Below are positions 11,076-20,429 of a DNA stretch of 64,000 bases, piece after piece. Made by a program: the position numbers and the translations under genes. The stretch spans positions 174,623,043 through 174,687,042 of the forward strand of contig CM066031.1 of assembly GCA_033557465.1 (NCBI GenBank), read 5' to 3'. Each line of letters begins with the position of its first letter. Position 1 is the first letter of the stretch. This stretch comes from Ichthyophis bannanicus (Eukaryota; Chordata; Amphibia; Gymnophiona; Ichthyophiidae). The notes beneath the pieces are model-generated. The model saw only the letters and a list, made by a program, of their open reading frames with translations, was not told where the DNA came from and searched no databases.

Positions 11076-11248
11076 TGCGTTGGCATGTACTTAGGGTTAA
11101 TGCGCATTAATGTGCCACGGTGCCCACTATCGGGCGATACAGATTCTTGCTACCTTAGGACTGCAACGCCAACTCCTTATATGGCATTCTTCACATTATC
11201 GCTGCAACTAGAGCCGGGTAACATTAAGACGGTTTAGTAAACATACCT

Positions 11249-11391
11249 CTATGTGTGTTTGTATGTATTTTATAAAGTATACCTACATCATAACTCCATC
11301 CCTGTGTTGCTCAAACTCCACCCCCAGGGATACCGAGTAAAAATAGGTATTATGGGGCCTGTTTTCTAAAGCAGGTAAGGTTTGGCACTTA
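11249..11391. other. Short spacer between two Harbinger-like copies
   Basis: About 140 bp of sequence without feature between the right CTATG duplication and the left end of copy 2. Confidence 0.5.
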
Positions 11392-11454
11392 GGGTTATGT
11401 TTACTAAACAGCACTAACGTCGCAGCAGCGACATTATCGTGCTATAAGTGACGT

Positions 11455-11503
11455 TGATTCAAGGAAAAAGCGGTATAGAAATCCTTTTAAATAAATAAAA
11501 AGA
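11455..11503 (+). repeat. Tiny L2/SINE tail insertion
   Basis: The short stretch GATTCAAGGAAAAAGCGGT then TTTTAAATAAATAAA interrupts sequence that is otherwise parallel to copy 1. It is the reverse orientation of the LINE 3' module seen at 4081-4215. No clear target duplication. Confidence 0.5.
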
Positions 11504-12568
11504 TAATGGCACATTACCGTGCAATAACATCACGTATCATGCGATAATGTCTCCGGCGGCGTTAAGGTGCACGAGGGTGAAGTCAGGCTCCCCAGAGGAT
11601 GGAGATAAGGTGTCAATGGGCGGGGAGAGACTCCAGGCACATTAATGCTGTGAAATCAGGGTCTCAAAATTAATGCCAGTGAAAACCTCGTGTTAGAGGC
11701 ATATTTGCAGGAGAGAGAAACCATTTTAGTCAGAAATGTACAGCAAAGGCAGGGAGACCAAGAAAAGTGATAGCAGTGATACATGTGCAGCAACAGCATT
11801 ATGTCCACATACGAAAGGGCACTACGGTGAGGCCGCAAATGGGGTACAGGGTGCTTTAGGCAGGACATGCAGTGGGGCAGCTGGGGCACAGGGTGGACTA
11901 GGCAGATGCCTAGGTGATGCATAGGAATGTAGAAACCAAAAACCAGCAAGACAGCAACTGACCGAGGGCAAACATTTCCACGAGTGTGTGTCCCACAGAG
12001 TCCCAGAGGACAGTACCCAGCAAGTACCCCAAAGGGCACATAACATTGGCAGGCAGTGCCGGGGGGAAGCGTGGATGTCTATGCAGGCACCCCTACCCCA
12101 TATCACGCACCATAGGCAGTCGCCTACTGGCACACTGCATGGCCTGGGACTGCGCACCACCAGCACCACCAGCACAAGGGCATGTCAGCATGGTGGCGTA
12201 GGGGTGCTGGTGGTGGAGGGGGCAGTGGCATCTGCCCACAGCAGACCAAGGCCAAGCCCTGTTTAGGTGGGTGCCGTGCACTGCAACAGACAAGGTCTGT
12301 CTGATGAACAGTCATGGTATCCCCAAGGAATGGTTTGTCTCTTTGACAGCAGTTTGGTGCAGTACACACAGCCAGTATATTCAGGGGGCAGAAGGTCACA
12401 GGTTCAAGACCAGCTGTGGCTCCTGCAGACCATGTCCCTATATTTTACCCAGTACTAAACCGTGCTAATAAAGACGGAACCTTTATTGCAGATAAAATAA
12501 ATACGCCATAAACACCTATATTTTACCCAACAGAGCACATACACCATATACATGTGCAATCCCTAGAG

Positions 12569-12762
12569 CAGAGTTTCCCAACTGCAGTCCTGGAGGGCCA
12601 AACACCATTCAGGTTTCATGCTGTCCCTAATAAATATGCCTGTGCTGCATTTATATGCGCCACCCCCCATTGTATGCAAATGTATCTCATGCATATTCAT
12701 TAGGGACAGCATGAAAACCTGAACCATGTTTGGCCCACCAGGACCGGAGTTGGGAACCTCTG
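12569..12762. mobile_element. hAT-type hairpin MITE (second copy)
   Basis: Same element as 8784-8974, in the same relative place. Flanks are CCCTAGAG (12561-12568) and CCCTACAG (12763-12770). Because the duplications correspond to those of copy 1, the hairpin entered an ancestor of the Harbinger-like family and was then spread with it. Confidence 0.9.
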
Positions 12763-13075
12763 CCCTACAGCAGCGGCCAACAGGGGCAACAACAGCCACA
12801 CCCACAGGCTCCACTTTCCAACAGCTCATGGAGTCAGGCTGTTGGGCCCTGCGCGGAGCAGCATCTACCAATACTAACACCTGCATACCTTAGCAATGCC
12901 GTCTTAAACTTAGAAACACGTTCCACATATATCAAAAGGTTGCTATGATTAATGTCAGATAACAAATCCTAAGTTAAACACAATTTGTTGACAGAGATTC
13001 ATCATAGCAACCTTTCTGATATCTTTGGAGTGTGTTTCAGTTTTTGTTTCTGACAGTGTTTACCACCCCGGGGAT

Positions 13076-13091
13076 TGACCCTAACAGTATT
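13076..13091 (+). repeat. Target-site duplication of outer LINE, left
   Basis: TGACCCTAACAGTATT, repeated exactly at 19474-19489. It brackets a LINE insertion that in turn contains the full-length L1. Confidence 0.9.
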
Positions 13092-13185
13092 TTTTTATTT
13101 TATTTATTATTTATGAACTTTATAATAACAATCAAGCAATGCTTGTACAGAAAAACTACTACTTGTAGAACAGGAATATTTACGA

Positions 13186-13778
13186 AAAAGAAATTGGAGA
13201 ATATTGAAAATGTTGTGAGAGCGTCAAACTTGCGCTTATTGAATTTTCCTGTGGTATCTGGAATCTCCACTGTAGAATTGTTTAAGAGGTATATGCATGA
13301 GACTTTGCTAGTGCCTACTGATTTAACTCCTCCAATTGTAAAAGCATATTTTTTGCCTGTGGGTAAAAAGGTGGATCAGAGAGTAGTGCGTTCTGTGGAA
13401 ATGGAGGTGCTAGATGTTTCTGCTTTATTGCAAACTCTGAAGGAAGAAAGTTTAAAGTTATCCACTATGCTGGTTTCTTTTGCTATTCCATCAGACAGGG
13501 AATGGATTTTGAAATTATATTTCAAGAGGCGTTCTGTTCCATTTATGGGTAAAAAGGTTGTGGTATTTCCAGATGTTTCTAGGGAGACGCAAAAAAGGCG
13601 TAGAACCTTTTTGCTCCTTAGACAAGGTGTGATTCAAATGGGTGCTTCCTTTATATTGAGGTTTCCTTGCAAGTGTACTATTTACTTTAGACAGATTAAG
13701 TATGGTTTTTTCCAACCAGAGGATTTATCTTCGTTTATTTCTTCCCATACTATAATATCATCTTCGCCTCTCGAGTAA
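13186..13778 (+). pseudogene. L1/Tx1-like ORF1 fragment (RRM and C-terminal domain)
   Basis: About 197 codons open to the TAA at 13776. The coiled-coil end (KKKLENIENVVRASN) leads into NLRLLNFPVV, the place of the NNLRI-G-P motif of L1 ORF1 RRMs. It then has PPIVKAYFLP, a KKVVVFPDVSRETQKRRR block and a C-terminal domain. It resembles L1 ORF1p in order of domains but is far from the two L1 ORF1s in this window, and is closest to the broken ORF1 at 27175-28176. It lacks its N-terminus, because the frame upstream is probably minus-oriented 3' LINE sequence. Function in the parent element would be RNA packaging. Confidence 0.7.
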
Positions 13779-13825
13779 GCGGTTTGTCTTATAAATTGTT
13801 TAATGCTCAACCTATCGCTGTTGTT

Positions 13826-13842
13826 ATTAGTTCCTATTTTTT
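13826..13842 (+). repeat. Target-site duplication of full-length L1, left
   Basis: ATTAGTTCCTATTTTTT, repeated exactly at 19321-19337. The last T bases merge with the L1 tail. Confidence 0.95.
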
Positions 13843-14082
13843 TTTTAAACGTTTATTTAAGTTTTTAATAAACCACAAAACAAAAGAAATCATGACCAAC
13901 AAAGATACAAACAAGAAAATCAAATCTAACTAATAAGACACCTAAAACAGCAACTCAAATCCCCCACCCACCCCCCGGTTCTCTGAGAAAAGGTGCCACC
14001 ACTCTGCAACCAGGCGACAGCAGATGGCCTGACATGTAAGGGATGCTTGCTCCCTGCTACTCAATTGTGCAGTTTCCCCGCA

Positions 14083-17000
14083 TCAGGGAACAAAGGAACG
14101 GGCACAATATTGGTCAAGAAGTGTCCATCTATGTACATTTAAATCTGCAGCGTTTGGAGAGTGAAGCTTACTATACAATTTTTCAAGCTTAGCATAATAA
14201 CATACTAAATTCCACCAGCAATCAAAGTGTATGGAGCGAAAATGTTTCCAATGAGTAAGAATAAGCTTTAGTGCAATGGCTATCATGAAGTTCAAAAGAA
14301 ACGCCTGCTCCTTAGAAAGGGCCAATGAGGGTGCAGCAGAGCGCAAAAGGACCAACGGCCCTGTAAGAACGAAGGGGATGTCTAGTACGCTCTGAATCCG
14401 AGCACCCACATTCTGCCAGAAACCCTGGAGCAGGGGGCAGTCAAAAAACATGTGCCTGTAAGTGCCCAACTCTTGCTGACATGACCAGCATCTGCCAGAC
14501 GACTGTTTGTCCCATTTAGCTAGCTTAACAGGGGTAATATAAGCCCTATGCAGGAAAAAATACATCGATTGAGTGAGAGCTTCTGAGCGCGAAGCCCGCG
14601 TAACAGGGCCCCACAAGAGCTTCCATAAGGTGGGGAGGGTCTCAACAGCCAGATCCACCTCCCAGGTTTTAATTAAGCCCTTCAAGGATATTAGCCCAGA
14701 ATCTCTAATGGACCTGTAAATAAAGGACATAGCGCCCCGCTGGCTGAGGGACCCCTGAACGAGACTAAGGGGGAACCCAGCAGCGTCCAGGTCTATTCCC
14801 TTGACACCTTTTGCGTCTAGACAATGCTTGAGTTGCAGCCATTGAAAGTGACAGGACAAAGGGAGGGCAAACTCCTTCTGCAAGGCCGAGAAATCCTTCC
14901 ATCCATTCTTGTCTATCACTTGACCAATTACCCAAATACCACAGCGCATCCACTTGCGCCAGGCAAACACCTGATTCCGAATCTTAAACAGAGGATTCCA
15001 CCATAAAGGGGTATGCCAAAAGAGAGCGGTCCCATCGCCCGCAAATCTAACCAGTTGCAAAAAGGCCGCTTGTGTAGCTCCGATGACCCCCCCTGCCGGA
15101 GAGTCTCGTGGAAATTGCATGCCCAACAAGTATCGCAGGGGATACGGGGCCGCCAACTGTTCCTCTACTTCGAGCCAGATTGGTCTATGTCCCAAACCCT
15201 CAGACTCCACCCACAAGGCTCCCTGCTTTAGTAAAAGGGCCTGGTGGTAGCGTCGGAAATCAGGCAATTGGACACCTCCAGCCTCCTTAGAAGCCTTAAG
15301 CTTTTTGGTAGCAATTCTAGGACGTTTCCCATTCCAGAGGAAGCCCAACAACGCTCGCTCAAGTTCACCGTATATATCTACGGGAAGTTCAAAAGGTAGC
15401 ATTCCCAATAAATAGTTTATTTTGGGAGTAAGGGACATTTTTATGGTCTCCAACCTGCCCCACCAGGACAGGTGGAGCGGGGACCAAGAAAGGGTCCGCT
15501 TACGGATCAGTAATAGAAGGTCCGCCAAATTTGATGTAATGGTGTCAGCCCGGGAGGCGCAGTATTGGGCACCCAAATATAAAATTTTATCCGATACCCA
15601 CCGAAAGGGAAACTCCGCCATTAAGTGCGAACTGGAGACGTTATTCATTGGGAATGCTACCAACTTGGACCAGTTAATTTTATATCCGGAGATCGAGGAG
15701 TAGCTCTCGATCAAAGACAGGATTGCAGGAACTTCTTCCGGCTGGGTGAAAAGCAGAAGATCGTCCGCGTAAGCTGAGATTTTCACCTGCAATTCTCCCA
15801 ATCTGAAGCCGGAGATCCCTGCATGCTGCCTGATAGCTAAGGCCAGGGGTTCCAACGCTAAATTAAACAAGAGAGGAGAGAGAGGACAACCCTGTCTCGT
15901 GCCTCTGTGAAGCAAGAAGGAGCTGGAAAGAATGCCATTGGCAAAAATACGGGCACTGGCGTTCGCATATAGGGCTTTGACCATACGAATAAACCCATCC
16001 CCTAGACCGAACCAATCCAACACCTGCAAGAGAAAGGGCCACTCTAACCTGTCAAATGCTTTCTCCGCGTCAAGCGAGAGACCTATATAAGGTAAAGGAC
16101 TAATAGAGGCCCTTTCCAGTAAATTACATAGCAGCCGTGCATTATCTGATGTAGCTCTCCCAGGGACGAAGCCACATTGGTCCGGGTGAATAAGATCTCC
16201 AATAACCTTAGTGAGTCTCTGTGCCAAAATGCTGGCAAAGATTTTATAGTCAGAGTTTAGCAAAGAGATCGGCCTGTAATTCGTCACAAGCTCCGGGTCT
16301 TTACCGGGCTTCTCCAAAACCACAATTGTGGCTTCAGAGAAATTACCGGTATTTCCCTGCCCCTTTACCAACTCGGAGTAGTAGATCAAAAGATAAGGAA
16401 TTAAGTCCTCACAAAATACCAGATAGAATTCCGCCGGAATTCCATCCGGTCCAGTGGCTTTACCCCGGGGCATAGCTTTGATAGCAGCGCGCAATTCCTT
16501 ACAGGTAAGTGAGTTCCCCAGATCGCCTGCCTGCTGAATCGACACAGAGGGGTGAGTGAGGCCTCTTAAGAAACTTGTGAGAGCGTTTGAATCCGGCTCA
16601 ACATCCGAGGAATATAACTTCCCATAATACTTTGAAAACTCATCTAGTATTCGCTCACTCTTGGTTTGTTGAATTAAGTTGTCATCTAGCAGAGCGACAA
16701 TTCTTTTTTTTTCTTGCCTACCCCTTAAAGCATTGGCCAAAGTTTTACTTGCCCTATTTCGCTCAATATGAAATCTGGCCGATTGGCTAAGAAGAGTTTG
16801 TTCCACCTCCGAGGAAGCTATCTCGTTATATTGATACCTTAACCTTTGGAGTCTAAGTAAGATACTAGGATCAGGACATTTCACCCACAACCTTTCCCCT
16901 GCTTTGATCTGATTTTCAAGGGTTACTAAGCGGGCCTTGTTCTTCTTGCGCTCCCGGATCGCATGACTAGTAATTGCGGCTCGCAGGGTGGCTTTAAAAG

Positions 17001-17865
17001 CCTCCCACCAGGCCCATGTCGCGGTATCGCCCACCATATTAGAAGCAAAATAAGAGCAAATGACCTCCCGGATTTCTGTTTGAAAGGAGGGGTCCGCTAA
17101 CCACGCTCTGTTAAATGACCAGGGCGATGCAGGCCGCTCTATCCCAGAAAGATCAATCTCCAAAGTTACTGCAGCATGATCAGAAATGCACATGCTTTCA
17201 ATTCCCGTCGCACAGCCCGAAGAGACCAAGGACTTAGACGTCAAAAAATAATCAATGCGCGAGGAGGATTTATGAAATGGAGAGAAATAAGTAAAGTCTC
17301 TCTCCTTTGGATGCAACGTTCTCCATACATCCACCAGCCCGTTAAGCTCACAAAGGGCTTGAATCGCTAAAGTAGCTTTAGAAGGTTTTTCAACTCTCCC
17401 AGGATTACGATCTATCAACGGGTCGCAGACAACATTAAAATCTCCTCCCACAATAATGGGAGCCGAGGCCTCCGTCTGTAGCCGGCCTGAGAGAGAGCGA
17501 AAGAAAAACGGATCATCACAGTTAGGACCGTAGACATTGGAAATAAGAAGAGAAACATTCCCGACCAAGATTAAGGAGTTTGCCCATCTACCTACATCAT
17601 CATGACAGGAGCTTACAACCTTGGCCCCCAGGGCCTTCCTAATTAATGTAACTACTCCATTTTTCTTGTGACATGCAGGGGAGGAACCTATCACACAAAA
17701 ATGCTTATTGCCTAATTTACATGTTTCGGCTAGCGTAAGGTGTGTTTCCTGTAACAAAATTATATCAGCTTTTTGCCTCCCACAGTAAGACAAGATTTTC
17801 TGACGCTTGATCGGAGACTTAATTCCTTTAACATTGAGGGACAGTAATTTTAAGCTAGCTGTCAT
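14083..17865 (-). CDS. L1 ORF2 protein (endonuclease + reverse transcriptase), intact
   Basis: 1260 residues, close to the roughly 1275 of mammalian L1 ORF2p. The N-terminal endonuclease (about 1-240) has Asn11, Glu40 in LLQETHL, GGDFN (Asp142, Asn144), the SSRIDYFL block near 201-208, and Asp229-His230 in SDH. The RT domain has ATGPDGIPAEFY (470-481), NYRPISLL (529-536), LSLDAEKAFD with Asp599, the RQGCPLSPLLFNLALEPLA block, and YADD at 699-702. The C-terminal region has the cysteine motif C1126-x2-C1129-x8-H1138-x4-C1143. The endonuclease nicks target DNA and the RT copies L1 RNA from the nick. All visible catalytic residues are present. Start at ATG 17865; the endonuclease fold begins at residue 5. 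Confidence 0.98.
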   Translation of the reverse strand: MTASLKLLSLNVKGIKSPIKRQKILSYCGRQKADIILLQETHLTLAETCKLGNKHFCVIGSSPACHKKNGVVTLIRKALGAKVVSSCHDDVGRWANSLILVGNVSLLISNVYGPNCDDPFFFRSLSGRLQTEASAPIIVGGDFNVVCDPLIDRNPGRVEKPSKATLAIQALCELNGLVDVWRTLHPKERDFTYFSPFHKSSSRIDYFLTSKSLVSSGCATGIESMCISDHAAVTLEIDLSGIERPASPWSFNRAWLADPSFQTEIREVICSYFASNMVGDTATWAWWEAFKATLRAAITSHAIRERKKNKARLVTLENQIKAGERLWVKCPDPSILLRLQRLRYQYNEIASSEVEQTLLSQSARFHIERNRASKTLANALRGRQEKKRIVALLDDNLIQQTKSERILDEFSKYYGKLYSSDVEPDSNALTSFLRGLTHPSVSIQQAGDLGNSLTCKELRAAIKAMPRGKATGPDGIPAEFYLVFCEDLIPYLLIYYSELVKGQGNTGNFSEATIVVLEKPGKDPELVTNYRPISLLNSDYKIFASILAQRLTKVIGDLIHPDQCGFVPGRATSDNARLLCNLLERASISPLPYIGLSLDAEKAFDRLEWPFLLQVLDWFGLGDGFIRMVKALYANASARIFANGILSSSFLLHRGTRQGCPLSPLLFNLALEPLALAIRQHAGISGFRLGELQVKISAYADDLLLFTQPEEVPAILSLIESYSSISGYKINWSKLVAFPMNNVSSSHLMAEFPFRWVSDKILYLGAQYCASRADTITSNLADLLLLIRKRTLSWSPLHLSWWGRLETIKMSLTPKINYLLGMLPFELPVDIYGELERALLGFLWNGKRPRIATKKLKASKEAGGVQLPDFRRYHQALLLKQGALWVESEGLGHRPIWLEVEEQLAAPYPLRYLLGMQFPRDSPAGGVIGATQAAFLQLVRFAGDGTALFWHTPLWWNPLFKIRNQVFAWRKWMRCGIWVIGQVIDKNGWKDFSALQKEFALPLSCHFQWLQLKHCLDAKGVKGIDLDAAGFPLSLVQGSLSQRGAMSFIYRSIRDSGLISLKGLIKTWEVDLAVETLPTLWKLLWGPVTRASRSEALTQSMYFFLHRAYITPVKLAKWDKQSSGRCWSCQQELGTYRHMFFDCPLLQGFWQNVGARIQSVLDIPFVLTGPLVLLRSAAPSLALSKEQAFLLNFMIAIALKLILTHWKHFRSIHFDCWWNLVCYYAKLEKLYSKLHSPNAADLNVHRWTLLDQYCARSFVP

Positions 17866-18333
17866 TGTACCCTGAAAAAAGGGATAAACGTAGCATCCAC
17901 CACACAGAGAACCAGTTGCACATAAGCTTACAATAAAACTTCCCCATTTTCCTCAGAGAACCAGCATATACCTCCCACCTCCCCAACCAAGCATATGGGT
18001 GAGACAGCTTGACCATAAAAACATGGCCGTCACGGGATCCCACGAGCCCACTAGGGTTAACTAGTGGGAGTATGACAGCAACAATAACATCTCCCGAATA
18101 AACCCATATATACATCTCACAATACCCCAAACAGCTCTCTCCCAGGGTTAGAAGAGCGCAAAGACCTCCCTCCCCACCCTACAGACAGACAAACCCCTAC
18201 TTTTTTCCCCGGGGCAGACCCGGGGTGCTCCCTTGAAACAAAAGGCCGATGATCGGGTAAGGAAGCCTTCACGGGCTAAAAGGCCCACCCCGTTCCACCG
18301 AGGGTCAGAATGCAAGACCAGGGACAGAAACAA

Positions 18334-19188
18334 CTAGTTCTGGTGCATCATAAGAGCCTCTTGCTCCTCAATGAAGTTTTTAAGAGCCAACGGGTCCTCA
18401 AAAGTCTTGGTCGCATTGTTCAGAGTAACTTTAAATCTGGCAGGGTTGAAAAGGCCATATCTGGCCTGCAGATGTTGTAGACGAGGTCTGAGAGCAAGGA
18501 ATGACTTCCTTTTTTCCACCGTGGGTTTGCTATAGTCCGGGAAGAAGAGAATTTTTTGCCCACCGGGCAGCAGCAGCTGTTTCCCCTTGGCCGCGGCCAA
18601 AATCTGGACGGCGTGTTGGTGACGTAAAACACAGAAGATCATCGGGCGCGGCCTGGTACTATGCGAACTGGAAGAGGCCGGGATCCGATGCGCCCTTTCT
18701 ATCTCCAGGGGCCGGGCGAAGTCGAGATGTAAAAAGTCCGGTAGCCAGGATTCCAGGTATCGAATCGGGTCGCCTCCTTCCAAACCCTCCGGCATACCAA
18801 CAATGCGAAGGTTGTTACGTCTGGCCCTGTTGTTCATGTCCTCGAGGGACTTCTCCAAATGTTCCACTTTCCGAGCAGACTTTGCAAAATGGAGGGCTCC
18901 CGTCTCGCACTTGGTTATTGCCGCTTTGGCCTTTTCCAGTCGGAGAGATAGGGTTTGCATTTGTGATCGCATCTCCTTCATATCAATTTGCAGGTCAGCC
19001 AGGGAATCCCCATTCAGCTCAACACGCGTTCGGATGGCCCGCACCTCTTGCAGAAGCTCAAGTAAGCCCTCGGACTTATCTTGCGGTGAGGCCTGCTTCT
19101 GTGGGGAGAGCGGGTCCGTCTTGGACCGTTTTGAGCCAGATGACGGTGGGTTGGTGAATTCCAACCGGGTTTGCTTGCTCCCGGCCAT
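18334..19188 (-). CDS. L1 ORF1 protein, intact
   Basis: 284 residues. The basic, proline/serine-rich N-terminus (residues 1-40) is followed by a coiled coil at about 40-118, then an RRM that opens with RARRNNLRIVGMPEG (121-135). Within the RRM are IERAHRIP (163-170) and RPRPMIFCVL (179-188). The C-terminal domain holds ILFFPDYSKPT and QARYGLFNPARFKV (241-254). This is the standard L1 ORF1p order; the protein trimerises, binds its own RNA in cis and acts as a chaperone. The start at 19188 is the first ATG of the frame and is close to the transcript 5' end. No defects seen. Confidence 0.97.
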   Translation of the reverse strand: MAGSKQTRLEFTNPPSSGSKRSKTDPLSPQKQASPQDKSEGLLELLQEVRAIRTRVELNGDSLADLQIDMKEMRSQMQTLSLRLEKAKAAITKCETGALHFAKSARKVEHLEKSLEDMNNRARRNNLRIVGMPEGLEGGDPIRYLESWLPDFLHLDFARPLEIERAHRIPASSSSHSTRPRPMIFCVLRHQHAVQILAAAKGKQLLLPGGQKILFFPDYSKPTVEKRKSFLALRPRLQHLQARYGLFNPARFKVTLNNATKTFEDPLALKNFIEEQEALMMHQN

Positions 19189-19286
19189 CCTTAGAGTCGC
19201 CGGGGAAAGGTGCGCCTATATTAGCAAGGGTTTATTGCCGAGATGCAAGAAACTAGTAGGTGGGATCCACGGGAGAAAAATCTCAA

Positions 19287-19299
19287 GCAGCCATGTTGG
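19287..19299 (-). promoter_or_regulatory. Possible YY1-like site at L1 5' end
   Basis: On the minus strand, CCAACATGGCTGC lies about 20-35 nt from the element start. It matches the AANATGGC core of YY1 sites. Human L1 has a YY1 site at nearly the same place that sets transcription start; a similar role here is inference. The first L1 copy (7392) shares the GGCGGAGCC start but lacks this motif. Confidence 0.4.
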
Positions 19300-19320
19300 A
19301 GTCTTGCTGGCTCCGCCTCC

Positions 19321-19337
19321 ATTAGTTCCTATTTTTT
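19321..19337 (+). repeat. Target-site duplication of full-length L1, right
   Basis: Exact 17-bp copy of 13826-13842. It places the L1 5' end at 19320. Confidence 0.95.
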
Positions 19338-19473
19338 GATTCATTGTCCTGGTACGAGGATTTTCACCTACCCTCGGTAGTGTTACTCCCCCCCTATATG
19401 GTGGGCTAACTATACTTTTGTTGAAGCTTGTATTTAATTTCTTATATAAATATATTTTTTTTCTTTTTTGTAA

Positions 19474-19489
19474 TGACCCTAACAGTATT
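19474..19489 (+). repeat. Target-site duplication of outer LINE, right
   Basis: Exact 16-bp copy of 13076-13091. Harbinger-like sequence parallel to 9300 on resumes across it. Confidence 0.9.
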
Positions 19490-19829
19490 GAGTACCATAG
19501 CAATGCCTGCACTGTACCCAGGACTGGTGTGGTGGCCAGGGCCAGGGTATGTCCAGAGGGCTCCTCATGTTCAATGACGTTTTCCTGCTGAGAGGGGTAT
19601 TCAGATGTGGTGGAGGCTTCCTGGAAGACAACTGTATTCTGCTTGAGACAAATCTTCTTAGAAGGGGAGGTGGAGTTTGGGTATAGGAACTGTCCTAGTG
19701 AAGGTGTTGATTGTTCAGATGAGGGTCTTTGATGAGGCTTCTAGGGGGTCATTGACTGGCTTCAAGGTTTTGGGTGTGCCACTGTGGCTGCCACTTTTTA
19801 AATTTGATGGGCCTAATGGGAGGCCAGCA

Positions 19830-20215
19830 CAAAAGGGTGCTGGTCCATAACCAGGCTGCTGGGCGAGGGAGGGCTCAATCGGACAGCATGGGGATAGGTG
19901 GGCAGGGAGGGGGCAGGGGAGATAAGGCCAGTTAAAGGGCATAGGCAGATGGTGCAGCCTCCAATGTTGGGTTTCAAGGGGAGGTGGGTAGAAGAAGTGG
20001 GACACTGGGGGGAGCATGGCTAGCAGGTGTGAATGTTGTGGTGAATGGCAGTAAGGGGAGGGAAGGAAAAGCCCCGGCACTGCAAACTGGGTTAGACACA
20101 GAAGCGGTGAGGAATGGGGTTACAGTGGAGACTCAAGTAAGGGGGGATGGGGGGTGGGTGAGGGGGGAGGCCGGGGGAAACAGCCAGGTATCTTGGGGTT
20201 TTTACAGAAGTCGGT
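19830..20215 (+). repeat. Split direct repeat A1
   Basis: Aligns with 24251-24600. Shared strings are CCATAACCAGGCTGCTG versus CCATAACTGGGCTGCTG, GGGATAGG...GCAGGGAGGGG, GCAGCCTC...TTTCAAG, and CAGC-CAGGTA at the end. Moderate divergence indicates age. Boundaries are approximate. Confidence 0.65.
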
Positions 20216-20429
20216 TCAAATGATAGCAAAAAACAAGGCACAGTGCAGGCAGGGACGGGTGTACCCAGGGCCTAAACAGCACCCCCAAAAAGGGCAATGA
20301 TGGTGGCACCATAGCAAGCCCCAGGGATAGCATAATACAGGGGGTAGACAAGAGCGAGACAATAAGAACACAGGAAGGGAATGGGTTCTGGTGTCTGAGA
20401 TGAGGCCAGCAGAATAAGTCTGCCTTACT

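Larger units (their letters stand above)
4300..11248. mobile_element. Large non-autonomous PIF/Harbinger-like transposon, copy 1 (interrupted by L1)
   Basis: Terminal inverted repeats begin GGGGTATGTTTACTAAA on the left (4299 on) and read TTTAGTAAACATACCTC on the right. CTATG flanks both ends (4295-4299 and 11249-11253), which identifies the ends of one insertion. Excluding the L1 at 4323-7392, the element is about 3.9 kb, matching the 36561-40435 copy. The interior is GC-moderate and has no convincing transposase frame; the longest frames are near 100 aa and not conserved. It includes a hAT hairpin (8784-8974) and a tRNA-like inverted pair (10675-11075). The Harbinger assignment rests on the TTA-in-CTTAG target pattern seen in sister copies. 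Confidence 0.72.
11392..13091. mobile_element. Harbinger-like transposon, copy 2 (left part)
   Basis: Starts GGGTTATGTTTACTAAACAG directly after CTTA, the expected target. It runs parallel to copy 1, for example TTTGCAGGAGAGAGAAACCA at 7669 and 11703, and carries the same hAT hairpin. It is broken at 13092 by a LINE; the sequence resumes at 19474 (GAGTACCATAGCAATGCC) and then is lost near 19530. I could not place its right end. An approximately 50-bp L2-tail-like insertion lies at 11455-11503. Confidence 0.75.
13843..19320 (-). mobile_element. Full-length L1 LINE with two intact ORFs
   Basis: 5.48 kb on the minus strand: 5' UTR of about 130 nt (19320-19189), ORF1 (19188-18334), 468-nt spacer, ORF2 (17865-14083), 3' UTR of about 240 nt, an AATAAA on the minus strand at 13857-13852, and a short A tail. 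The perfect 17-bp target duplication and two uninterrupted frames indicate a recent insertion. It sits inside the older LINE at 13092-19473. It may still be able to move, which cannot be judged from sequence alone. Confidence 0.96.
13092..19473. mobile_element. Rearranged LINE with ORF1 fragment, split by an L1
   Basis: Excluding the L1 inside it, this insertion is about 0.9 kb. The left end starts with a T-rich run and TTTATGAACTTTATAATAAC, which looks like a minus-strand LINE 3' end. From about 13186 it carries a plus-strand ORF1 fragment. Opposite orientations inside one target duplication suggest 5' inversion by twin priming; this is inference. No ORF2 sequence was recognised. Confidence 0.65.

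Noticed and set aside
18501..19157. 218-aa plus-strand frame
   Set aside because: Antisense of the intact L1 ORF1.
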